A DNA stretch of 64,000 nucleotides from Sphagnum compactum. Lineage: Eukaryota > Bryophyta > Sphagnopsida > Sphagnales. Location: the NCBI GenBank assembly GCA_965153455.1, contig OZ234496.1, forward strand, positions 310,001 to 374,000. The letters run 5' to 3'. Numbering within the stretch: position 1 is the stretch's first letter; the number at the start of each line of letters is the position of its first letter. Under the pieces are notes generated by a model. It did no database searches. It was not told the origin of the DNA and saw only the letters and a program-made list of their open reading frames with translations. Positions 1 to 10,995 of this stretch are shown one piece after another. The translations under genes were made by a program, and so were the position numbers.

Positions 1-220
1 CCCTCCAAATCTTGCTCTTGGATAGTTGCATGTGGTCTTCATGTATGAATTATGAATGCCACAATGGACAACATCTGCTAATTTTATTTTGGGTATGTGT
101 ATGGTGACCATCTCTTGATTAGTAAAAAGATTGGACGGATTGTTGGAAACTTGTTGTTTTCCAAAGTCTTAAGCCCTCTTGTTCTGTATTGGAAGAAATT
201 GTTTGTTTTACGTATTAGTA

Positions 221-1890
221 GAGTTATTGATAAAGTCACCCTGTCTTTGGGCCTCCTTTCACCCCCTGTCCCCTCTCTCTACAAAGTAATAAAATTTGAT
301 TAAATCTCGGTATGAAATGCTGAAATCAGCATTTACTGCACAAGGTTTGAGAGTAATTATAGTGATGAATGATGAAACCTTGCCAAACTTTATAAAAAGA
401 AAGCACCCAAGCAAGGAGGAGAAAAAGAAACAAAGTGCAAGGACCTGTGTCCGGTCATGCAAAAGAGCCCCAAAGAGTGAGCCCCACGGAGGAAAGGGAA
501 CCACTGAGTACTGAAACCTCCACCGGTGGCATGAAGCATATCAACTAAAGAAAGGGGAGGTAGACCTGATAATTATAGTAGTTGTACAGGTAGGAGCAAT
601 GAAATATATGTAGCAGTAGTGGAGAGGCGCTCAGGAAAAAGGAAAGACAGGATGAAACTTAGTTTATCATCAAAATTGGTGGGAAAACTAGTTTGGGTCC
701 CAATTCTTTGGTTATGTAAAATTTTCATTCTTAACTATAGTTTTATGTTTGATGCCCTATTATGTCGGAACTGGCCATTCTCGGCCCTAATCATCTGACT
801 TTATGGATAACTTTATTATGTCATCCTTTCTCAAAAAATCAAACTTGATGTTAGATAATTGTTGGTTTGAATGTTAACATTCTAAAAGTGACAATGTGTG
901 TTCCTAGCTCCAGTTGAAAACTCTAACTTAGAATAGGTTTGTTCAACTGGCAGTGTGAGTGTGCTTATATCTCTTTCTGGCTACTTAAGTCCCATTGTAG
1001 AGCTTGGGCCAGGTGTTGGTTGGTTATCTCCGTTGGCTGATCAGGTCCTCTCTTTTTCACCCACCAAAAAAGAAACTGGAAAAGCAGCTTGGCATGGAGA
1101 AAAGTGAAACAAGTTGAGGTAAGGTCATAGAAGGGACATGAAAGTGGAGATACACAGCATAATACAAAACGTTAGGGGGCCATGGGCTGGGATTTTCGTG
1201 ACAAGTGCACATGATAACCAACATGCACTCCGTGCCAAGGGGATGCATATGTTCAGGTAGCTTTATAATTGTAAAATTTCAGTTTTAGTGAAAATGATTC
1301 TTCTGAACTTCCCAATTCCAAACATTACATTAAAACCTCATTCTACTATACACCCTGTGATGGCATGGTTATGGAAACTGGCACTGCTTTATAGTGTTTT
1401 AGTTGTCTTTGGGAAAGGCATCTATTTGGACGAGGACCGGCGTGAACCAACAGCCCTGAGTCCATCCTGAGGGAAAGGATGGTGGATGGATAATTCTATT
1501 GTGTCTGTATTTTTCACAATAAAAAGGCAAATGCCTATCATTCTCAGTTGCAGCCTTGTAAGCGGTCAGTGACTTTTAATTTTACTAACCGGTATTTGGC
1601 AATCAAGTATACTCCTAATTAAACCCATCAAATTTTCCGATAAACTGAGTTCCACCCTGTCCTTCGTTTTTCCTGAGCGCCTCCACTGCTGCCACATATA
1701 TTTTCACTCCTCCTACCTGTAGGACCCCTATAGAACCTTGTGCATTAAATGTTCAGCATTACGTTCTGAGATATAATAAGATTTCATTACTTTGTGGATA
1801 CCACTACCACTGCAACAGGGGATAGGGGGTGAAAGGAGGCCCAAAGACAGGGTGAAGACTTTATAGATAACTCTAAGGTTTGAACTGTGA
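221..1890. repeat. Interrupted inverted repeat
   Basis: Sequence at 221-350 and 588-670 reappears in reverse complement at 1640-1890, estimated by eye at 75-80% identity. The right arm lacks the left arm's 351-587 segment, so it is an inverted duplication with an indel. Anchors are CCTGTCTTTGGGCCTCC at about 241-257 and its complement near 1837-1853, and the motif around 640-668 matched at 1640-1667. The loop (about 700-1600) has no recognisable gene. It may be a foldback element or a chance inverted pair of dispersed repeats. Confidence 0.6.
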
Positions 1891-2121
1891 ACATTACCTA
1901 TTAATGCCCAAAAGAATGATGTCAACACATCAACAGTAAGGTAAATGAACTTTTTGGTAATATTTGAAATTTTAAAGGGTGCATAGTACATAAAAATGTC
2001 ATGATTGAGTACTTTTGATTTGTGCATCAAAACCCAAAACCATGGACCTTGGGATGAGTACCAAAGTTACAAATGTAGCTTAACTTTACATGCAATACAA
2101 AGGAACCTGGAAGACACTTAG

Positions 2122-2409
2122 GGCAAGTTTAGACGAGGATCCAAGGTCCGGGGACCCCTGAATTCAAGAAATCTTATTGGTCGAAAGCTTTAAATTGGTC
2201 CCAAGGCCTTTAGATGAGGGTCCAAGACCAGAAAGTGGCAAATATAGGCTAAACCTACATGGCACCTGTTTTCAAGGGAAAATGATTTGGTTTGGACCAA
2301 AATACAGGCTAGGGACCAAGGTACAGTCCGACTCAAGGATTCAATTTGCTTCAAATCAGTCCAAATTGGTTCCTAGGAATTGGACGCTGGACCCTGGTCT
2401 AAAGTGGGC
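2122..2409. mobile_element. MITE-like element with CTTAG duplication
   Basis: The 288-bp segment starts GGCAAGTTTAGAC and ends GTCTAAAGTGGGC, imperfect 13-bp terminal inverted repeats (10 of 13 match). CTTAG flanks both sides (2117-2121 and 2410-2414). The interior has no transposase and is rich in short GGTCC/CCAAG motifs. The superfamily is unclear because a 5-bp duplication is short for hAT. Confidence 0.55.
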
Positions 2410-2604
2410 CTTAGTTTGCCTACAAGGCTCACAACTTCATTTCAGAGCTGGTCAAAGATGCAACCATCTTATTAGGCAGCTCTGCGGATGAAAATCCTCC
2501 CTTAAGGTTTGACTGCCTACTCACATGGTTTTTGGTTGGCCCTATATTGCTCGGTTGAATGATATAATTGAACTGTCCTCATCCCCAGGCCAAATATTTG
2601 GGCC

Positions 2605-2690
2605 CCAGTGAACCAGCACTCACAAGTGCACCGGTTGACTGTTCTGTCCACTGGATGGGGTGGGATTTTCATCTTGTTCCTGAACATAGA
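2605..2690 (+). repeat. Dispersed repeat end, copy 1
   Basis: This stretch aligns with the minus strand of 34130-34206. They share GTTCTGTCCACTGGATGG (2641-2658; complement at 34154-34171) and a flanking AGTGAA...CACCRGTTG segment. A third, partial copy is at 25435-25466. It is part of an unidentified dispersed repeat family. Confidence 0.55.
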
Positions 2691-2864
2691 ATAATCACCA
2701 TGGTATCATGGTCGAACTTTTTGGTGCTGACCTTTTACTTAGTTTTTTTTCAGGGTTCTATCCAAGCGTGTTCAAGAGTGGAACAGGTTGTTCTCATTGT
2801 CGATTTCACATTCAAAGGTGAAACTAATCAAACCCAGGGTGGAACCAGCAGTTGTGCCACCTAG

Positions 2865-5232
2865 AGAAAGGGTGAAAAAGTGCTTGAAAAAGACACTCCG
2901 GTCCTTACCTTGTTGTGTATAAGGTAATGTTATCATGCAATTATATTCAATAGTTCAGTGAACTATAATGAGTATACTAACATATGAGTATACTAACACA
3001 GCCCGTCTGGTGAATGAAAATAAGAACTATTAGCAAGGCCTCAAGGGAAGACATCAAATCCTTATGCAAACAGTATAAAAGTACTGCCAGAATCAAAAAA
3101 GATGGATGATGATGCCCACACACATTTTGATACTGCTAATTGCACAGTTTGAGTGTCCTGAGTCCTGTTATGCACGTCTTTGATTTATAATGCCAAAATG
3201 TGTCCTTTCGACACCTCTAGACACATCTTGGGAATACAATTGGGCAATCAGGAAAAAAGAAGCAAGCAGTACTTTTGTAGTGCCTACAATAAGGACCCAT
3301 TGTCAATTTTTTTGGTGTTCAGAACCACATAAGCAATGGACAACTAAACACCCCTAACAAGCACTGTCTAGCATAAAAAATGGTTATAGCGCTTAACTCT
3401 GTTGCAGGGTTTGATGTTAGTGTTTGAATGCATGCTATTAGTTGGTACTTTCTTTTTCATGAGGAAGGTGTTGAGTTTGATATTTGGCCTGGGACAACAA
3501 AACATGTAAAATACATTAAATAATTTCTCTTTTTACAAAAGGCATGCAGAACAGGAAAAATCACATAACATCGTTCAACACAAAACCACACATGACACAA
3601 AAAAGACGAGCTTAAAAGTGTGCCAAACAGAGTTCACTAGTGGATATTTAGTGTCTCACATAAGCTCCTAGCTTCATGTTCATTATTAACAAAAGTAGAC
3701 TATGGAATAGCAAGACTTCTATTGAATGTAAATGTGAACAAGATAATTTTGCTAGCCATAATTTTTAGCTCTTGGTGAGAACAATGTTCTTTCCCATATA
3801 GAAGTCAGTCACACAATTTCACAAGGATTTGTATGTTAACCCCACAATCCATAACCCTCATGCCAACAACTTCAAATTCATTAAACATTCATCTCCATCT
3901 CTGATTTTGATCATAGGACACCAAAATTACATGCATCCTCAAAATTCATCTCCATCTTCATTGTTTTGTGCCTTATGAACCTATAGAAGAACCTGGGAAA
4001 AAATAGTGAAATATTTACATATACATATTGTTATTTTTAAAAATGATTGGAATAAAGAGGTTGTTACTTGGGAGTGACAATACATTTGATTTGATTGAAA
4101 AATCCAAAGAAACAATCAACCAAATTTTTCCAATTCTTAGTGAGATTCGAATTGACCACCATAAGGAAGTAAGATCTAATTATTTTTACTAGTTTATTTC
4201 TCACTAGTTTATTTCCTACTACTTGAAAGTTTAGTATTTATTTCTCACTTTTCAAGTTATAAGTCAAAACCACATAGTGCATTGTATTCCTTTTTCTACC
4301 CCCTACCCTCCAAAGTTTGATGGGGTGTTCAACAAAATTTGTGGTACTTGAATCTAGCCCCCACTCATGTCATACAAATCATGTCATATGGATCACCCAT
4401 AGTAAAACCCATAATGGGCTGATATTATCGTCAACTTAAACATACTTAGATCTCGAAACATAAGAAAGGGAATGTGTCTTGCCTTTTCCTTATAAATTTA
4501 ACTTGGAAACAAGCCTCTTCCCTCAACAAACTCACCATGTATTTGAACACTATAACTTTATCATTTGTGCGTAGAACTAAATATACAAGTGTTTTTTAAC
4601 TTAGGTATTTAGCTGCCACCAATGCCACTTGTCAAAAAATTCTCAAAGAAAAGACTACGACCAACCATTGGTTTTGGTAGTCTCTAATGTCTTATGGGAG
4701 ACATTAAATGGCCCCCAACAAATTCTATCCAACACATTTTCAAGTTGATTTTTTGGCACCCTTTTTGCATCTTACATGGTTCTATGTAGAATTGTGTAGT
4801 GTGATTTACTTATTTTGCAAAAATATTTTAAACTTTTTGTTTTGCATGTTCTATTGCTCTCCCTTTGCCATATTTGTGAAAACATCTCAAATGTAAAATG
4901 GCATAACAAGGAAGAAACAAAAAAACCTTGGAAACCTAACAAAAGTCTAGGTTACATCACATCAACTTTTAGGGTTTGGATGTTTAGCATTTCAACTTTT
5001 AACTTTTGATTACAAGGCAACAAATAACATGCTTGTTTCAACCATCATTCCCAAAGACCTACAACTACCAAAAACAATTTAAAACACATCAAGAAACACA
5101 AATTGTGACACAAAATTTAACAAAAAAAAAAAAGACATCAAAATGTAAAATGCAAGAAAAACATATTTAAACCCTTAACCCATATTTTGACCTTCATTCA
5201 CCTCCAAGATGCCAAGTGATGCAATGATATCT
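2865..5232. other. AT-rich intergenic DNA
   Basis: No gene, RNA or mobile-element domain was recognised. Only short random ORFs occur. The part near 5000-5230 may still belong to the non-coding tail of the adjacent hAT relic. Confidence 0.5.
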
Positions 5233-7600
5233 TCATTGCATCACTTGTCTGTTAGGGTTTCCTCCATTTCCATGAATTTTACATGGATGGAGAATCCCTA
5301 ACCCTAGCATCATCAGGCTAGTTTTTGTAGATGCTAAGCATCTCAAGATTCTTTGTGCCCAACCTAGATGATGTAGATTCATGCATATAATTGCAATGTT
5401 AAAGACTTTTTCCGCTTCAATTTGCGATTTCATAATTTCCAAGATTTGACAAGCAACAAACTCAACAAGAGAAATGCCCCTCTTGGTCTCTCTACCATGT
5501 CAAAGGGTCCATACATTCATCACCAGTGACCTTTTTGATCAAAAAATGTGTTGATTGTTATTTGACCATTGATAAAACCATATTTTCATCTGTATCCATG
5601 TAATCATACAAACTAATGAATTGAGAACTTTGGGATGTGTAGAACTATTGGGGGTTCTTCCACTTGCATCACTAGGGTTTAAAACTTTGCATGCACAAAC
5701 CAAGAGTAGAAAAAATAACTATATGTCATACTCTCTTAAAATTCGGAAAGCTTGTTCCTTACCAACATATTGGATAACCAACCTTAATCCCTTGTATTGG
5801 GGATCCAACATTAGGGCCAACATGTTGTGAATTTTGCAAGGTTGAAAACTAAGCAAAAATGAAAGGAAGGATTCTAGAATCATTATTACTTGTTTTTGCA
5901 TGTGTACTTTTAAGGTTTGTAGTTCACCATCAAAGTCCTGGGTTTCATCAAAATTAGAGGTCAAGCTATTAATAATTTGCATGTGGCACATGAATGGAAT
6001 TGTTATAACAAAGGCATTAGAAAGAGCCAATACCCCTAGCTTTGGTTCAATACACACTATTGGACCACAAGTTCCAAAGAATTTGCAACAACTTGCGTTA
6101 CAACCTTTGAACTTGAAGGCTTGGGACATGAACTTGAAGTGGTAGTGATTGTTGCTGACCATAACACAAGACAATAGTGTGTTTAAATTCTAGAGTTTCC
6201 TGAAACAAGATGACACAAGATGCAAACCTAATTTTCACTAGAATCTTAGGGCAAATGCATGAATGGATGGATTATTTTTTGGACTTTTTAACAGATTCTA
6301 CTGTGAGTAATTGTCATTGTAATGATCACATTCCATAGGTAAATTTGCAAGTTTATCCATAGGGACATAGTTTGAGTATACTAACTTGAATATTTATTTG
6401 TTGCACATTTTAGATTTGCATAATTGTGAAAACCATTAAAGATATGAACTTTCAAAGTTGGAAATTATGGATTATATTCTTAGCAGTAATTTTTTATATG
6501 GACTTTGAAATGGTCAAACATTTTATGGTGCCTTTGTTAGGGACTTGACTTTGTTTAAATAACATATTAAAAAAACTAAAATTGAAAAGTTTTGTAGGAT
6601 GACATTTGTAGAAATTTACTTGTGGACTTTTGAACCAACCAAAAAAGGGGGAATTTTCAAGAATCCATAGAATATTAAGAAAAAAAGGTTTTTCAATTAC
6701 TTTTATGCACACATGTGAAGAAAAGGGAGCTTTATTTGGGCTCTAAATCAAGTGGAAAAAAATGTTCAAGGGATCAATGGGAAACCATTGTAATTAACTA
6801 GAACCCAAAAAAAACTCATTGTTTTGGACTTTAAAAGTGGTAATTTTTTTGTACCACATTGGTCCACCCATTCATGCATTCGCCCCTAAAGCTTTTGGGG
6901 TGGCACACCATTATCCAAACATGCCCTCTACCATTCTTTTCACCCCTTCCTGTTCTTTTTGGTCCATGTGATGGTTTTTTACAAAATGGATTGGGCTTCC
7001 TTGATGGAAAGAAAGGTTAATCCAGTAGAGACCTTAGCATCATCTATGGCATATTGCTAGCATTTGACATTGCATGCTCTCAACATGCCCTCAACATGCC
7101 CCCACAAAAGGTGTTTGCAAGCCCAATGTTTCACAAGAAACAATAGAAATCAATGTACTTGTCATAATGATGAGATTATCCCTTTCATCTTTTACATATG
7201 CAATAATTCAACTAACGAGCCCATACTTTGTAAGCACATCATTGAATTGCAAGGTTATGGCATTCCCAGAAATGTTTGTTGTTTTAGAAAACCAACAATT
7301 ATGTGATTGGGCTCCCATTTGTCATTTAGAAAATGCACGATCATAACGAAGGTGTCCACTTCAACTCTTGACATCCAAAGATCAAAAGACAGTATGCAAA
7401 AATGGCATGATTGAAAGGTCAATAATACAAACCTTTCCTTAGTCTATTTTGCAATCCTAGGCAAAACATTAGTCACCAAAGCTTGCCTAGATGGAAAAAC
7501 AAGAAAAGGATTTTGCCTCATGATAACCTCTTAGAAAAGGAGCCTCAACAAAAGACAAGGGCACTAATTCCTTGGCTATGAACAAGGTGAAGTCTTTTCA
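5233..7600 (-). pseudogene. hAT transposase relic A
   Basis: Minus-strand translation gives pieces of a hAT transposase in the correct order, in several frames with stops. SFDLWMSRVEVDTF followed by KWEPNHIIVGF lies near 7290-7375; this is the conserved start of the RNase-H-like core. HNMLALMLDPQYKGLRLV, the C-terminal half of the core, lies at about 5770-5830. CQILEIMKSQIEAEKVFNIA, the hATC dimerisation domain, lies near 5380-5445, with a frameshift just after it. hAT transposases cut and paste DNA elements by a DDE mechanism. This copy is inactive because of multiple frameshifts and stops. Two related relics, also on the minus strand, lie at 41-42.6 and 53-54.4 kb. Terminal inverted repeats and the exact ends were not found. 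Confidence 0.8.
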
Positions 7601-8158
7601 ATCTATTTTCGGTTAGGGTCCTCCTTGTTATGGATCAATTCAAGCTAAAGGAGCCAATGTTGAACACTTTTTCACCGCTTCATGATTGCTTATTCTAAAA
7701 TATTCTTAAAATATCCTAAGAATATTTCATGCAAAAAATGAAAAAAAATTAAAATGTCCTTACGACCCAAAATATGTTACACTATGTTATTATTTTGAAA
7801 TGTGTTTAAAATAGTTACCTAGCTAATTCTAATAAGTGACTAGTTCACATAATAACATAATATATGACTAACTAGTATTTGTAAAGGTTTTAATTAACAC
7901 TTACAAAAGTTAAATCTATAATTATGATTTAACACTTTAAAAAATCAGAACTAGGTATGGTTAACATTCACCCTTTAAGATTTTGTCTCAACCAAATGTA
8001 ATAATTCTTTGTTAATTTCTTCCTCTTTAGTAAAATCCAAAACATTCTTAAACGATATATATAATGAAATAATAGATATTGAAAGCCAAAAATATAGACT
8101 AAAAATTGCATATTATATACAATATGTAAAATATATGTATTTATATACACACATACAA

Positions 8159-8782
8159 TAGGTGTTAGTTTGCTTGAGTATCCAACTTTTGATCATATGA
8201 TACTAATTAGGGTGTATTTTTAAATTGGAAAACCCCATTTAAAAACTGATTTTGTTGGTGATACACAAAAACCACACCCTTACCATATATATATTCACAA
8301 ACAAAATTGATAAGACATTAGTGTATTTCTTTGTTAATACTTTCAAAATTAATTTCATTTCATTTCCTAATAAAATGTAATATTTTTCCATGTGGACCCT
8401 TCCAATAGCTCAAAATACACAAGTTCTCGTAGTCATTGTTAATGGATGGGCTTAGAAATTGATGAAAAGATGAATCTAACTATATAAATCAAAATGCACT
8501 AATTCCTTCTCATACAAATAATTTTAACTAAACATTATCATACATATAAGAGATATTTGTTTTATGGGATAGGAATTTGATGTTTGTATAATATCATGAA
8601 AATATCATTTATATTCATATGGTTGGATACATCTACATATTTTTGTGATGTGTTTGTTGCACACTACAAGATTGCAATCTCAAATTTTGATATGAAAACA
8701 TCTCATATTGTAGTATATGTTATTTTATTTAGAAAATTGTGCGAAACTAGATTTTTTGGACACTCAAGCAAACCGAGACCCT
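8159..8782. mobile_element. MITE-like element
   Basis: GTTTGCTTGAGTATCCAA at 8168-8185 is matched by its complement at 8756-8773 with one mismatch. Weaker similarity extends outward to TAGG/CCTA at the edges. The interior (about 0.6 kb) is AT-rich with no transposase. No convincing target duplication was seen, so the ends are approximate. Confidence 0.5.
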
Positions 8783-9020
8783 AATGTCTGAGAAAGGTCA
8801 TCTTTTATGTCAAAGGACAGTGTCCACCAAATGAAATACTTAGTCAAAGTAACTAGGTACAACATAGGTTGTTATCTAAATTAACAAGTTACAACATAGG
8901 TCTAAACACTATTTTGTGTCCCTTGTGTGAAGGGTGGCTCTCGTCCCTCCCACACTTGTTTCCATGCTTCAACTTAGTTTTACCTTGACAACAGAGGAGG
9001 AAGACAACAAGTGTCTTGAC

Positions 9021-10862
9021 TTAGTCTCGAAGCATTTGAGCTGCTTCTTCACTGATTTTCCTCCTTCCTTCTTTTTCCGGAGGATCCAGGACCATGTCCT
9101 TATACCGTTTTTCCAGCCATTCCACATTTGGGAGGTCACGCAACAATTTTCCTAAAGGCTTAGATACATAATTGTAAACAAGGACCTTCCTATTGTAATC
9201 TGCATAGAAGAAAAGTGGACTATAGGCTCTCGCAAGTGCTCGTACAAAGCCAATCAAAAAGTACAAACAAAAGAATCCTCCAATGGTTGTAGTGGCTATG
9301 ACTCTGAGCCTCTGATGAGGGATACCAGGAGCTATCTCGTCAATCGCTGCAGTTGCAAAAGCTCCCACCGCACATGAAAGGGAAATTGCCAAACAAACGG
9401 AAGCTGCATAAACTGAGCCTCGAACATGGGCAATTGTGCTGCCTCTACTCGGCATGGAAGCACCTGCTCCAGAAAGTAATGTGGATATGGCAAAGTAGAA
9501 ACTCAAGTTATAGAACACCCAAAAGATGGTGGACTCAGAAGTTGAAGGTGGCGTAAATGTCACCGTTGCAAGAAGTGCAGCAACCACCAAAATTGTATTG
9601 CCAGCATTGGCATATGCCTTCTGACTGCCAAACAACCCAACACTCTCCAAATAGTTCTGCAACTTTAGCACCATCGTGTAATCACCTTGCTGAATAGCGA
9701 TGTCCATTGGCGTCTTTCCTTTGTGGTCCTTTGCCTCAGGGTCGATTTGTTTCTCGCAGATCGTCAGCAACATCTCCACCACATCATAGTCACCAAATGC
9801 TACACTCATGTGGAGTGGGGTCCATCCATTGTCATTGTCATCGTCACTCCGTGTCCGTGTGTTTATAGCTTCTGGGCAATGTTTGCTAATATGTTTGACT
9901 AATGTTCTTATTATTGATGTCGATTTGTCATTTTTCCCAGGTTTAAAATCTTTTGATTCATCTTTTAATGGTTTTTTTTTGTTTTTCTCTATTATAGCAA
10001 GGTGAAGAGGAGTCCATCCTTTCCGGGATCTAACAGTGAGATCGATGGTTGTGTTTCGATACTTCCCTGTTTCTGGCTTCCACTCTAAAAGATTTTCCAC
10101 AATTTTTTTGAATTTTCCTTTTACAGCGAAGTGTAAGGGAGTGAACTTACCGTCCGGGTGCGGATACTCTTCATGGGATGTGACATTGGCCTCAATACGA
10201 TCGTGCACATTTTTCTCCAACAGCTTCTCGATCACACGCTTCCGATTGGGATGAGGTGACAGGCTAGCCAAATGCAAAGCTGTGTAACCAAATATGTCCT
10301 TGAAGTTCACTTGTACAGCTTTCACCGCACATATTGCTGCCACAGTCTCCCACTGCCCATTAACGGCTGCCATATGCAATGCTGTTCTTCCAGGGTGAAG
10401 AGTAGTTAAAGCATTGTTGAGTAAGCGTCCCTCAACCTTTCCGTACTTCTCAATTAAGGCTTTTTCAAGTATCTGGTCATCTCCAACTCCGTCCTTCTGA
10501 GGTAAGGAATTCTCACTCTGGTCTTCTGTTGCCGTGTATTTCGTACGTAGCGTGGCCTCAGTTTGTGCATGGCTCTTTAAGTAGTCCGCATGAGCCTTTT
10601 CATCGGTGAGCAGTTCACGACGAACCTGAAAATTTAGGTTATTACCATTCCATGACTTCTGGAATTGCGAAAGACATCCAATCCTGGCCACTTCCATCAA
10701 TTTTGCTACGTCAACATCTTCAGCCAAATCAGGTTTCTGAGAGTCTTCTGAATTCCACGCTACTAGCGTGTTCTCTCGAATCCACCCATGTTCATTGGTA
10801 GCGTTGGCTCCATCCTGTCCTGTTGTGCATTTGGAACACGAGTGTGCAATCCCGCTTGCCAT
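9021..10862 (-). CDS. Ankyrin-repeat/PGG-domain membrane protein (ACD6-like family)
   Basis: An intact 613-residue ORF begins with ATG at 10862. Six ankyrin repeats can be read from their core motifs: GRTALHMAA (158), GYTALHLAS (192), KFTPLHFAV (239), GWTPLHLAI (282), GWTPLHMSV (346) and GKTPMDIAI (382). A PGG domain starts near residue 420 (GNTILVVAALLATVTF). It contains four hydrophobic membrane segments at about 422-438, 446-465, 483-507 and 521-542, followed by a basic cytosolic tail. Plant proteins of this layout include ACD6 and ITN1, which act at membranes in defence or salt signalling; the exact role here is inferred from family only. A splice acceptor (TTTGTTTCAG) lies 2 bases before the ATG, suggesting an intron in the 5' UTR. 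The first ~150 residues are not recognisable. No stops or frameshifts occur, in contrast with everything around it. Confidence 0.88.
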   Translation of the reverse strand: MASGIAHSCSKCTTGQDGANATNEHGWIRENTLVAWNSEDSQKPDLAEDVDVAKLMEVARIGCLSQFQKSWNGNNLNFQVRRELLTDEKAHADYLKSHAQTEATLRTKYTATEDQSENSLPQKDGVGDDQILEKALIEKYGKVEGRLLNNALTTLHPGRTALHMAAVNGQWETVAAICAVKAVQVNFKDIFGYTALHLASLSPHPNRKRVIEKLLEKNVHDRIEANVTSHEEYPHPDGKFTPLHFAVKGKFKKIVENLLEWKPETGKYRNTTIDLTVRSRKGWTPLHLAIIEKNKKKPLKDESKDFKPGKNDKSTSIIRTLVKHISKHCPEAINTRTRSDDDNDNGWTPLHMSVAFGDYDVVEMLLTICEKQIDPEAKDHKGKTPMDIAIQQGDYTMVLKLQNYLESVGLFGSQKAYANAGNTILVVAALLATVTFTPPSTSESTIFWVFYNLSFYFAISTLLSGAGASMPSRGSTIAHVRGSVYAASVCLAISLSCAVGAFATAAIDEIAPGIPHQRLRVIATTTIGGFFCLYFLIGFVRALARAYSPLFFYADYNRKVLVYNYVSKPLGKLLRDLPNVEWLEKRYKDMVLDPPEKEGRRKISEEAAQMLRD

Positions 10863-10882
10863 AGCTGAAACAAATGGTTGGA
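10863..10882 (-). other. Predicted 5'-UTR splice acceptor
   Basis: On the minus strand a pyrimidine-rich stretch ending TTTGTTTCAG directly precedes CTATGGCAAGC, the start of the ankyrin gene. This is a good plant 3' splice site. The donor and the upstream exon are not located. Confidence 0.45.
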
Positions 10883-10995
10883 TTTGTTAGTGTCCAGTAG
10901 CCAATGATCACCTCCTGTCTCTCTAGCTCACAATATTGGTCGTCTTCGCCTACTTTTGGAACTGGTCCTTGCGTTTTCAATGTCCTACAACACAC

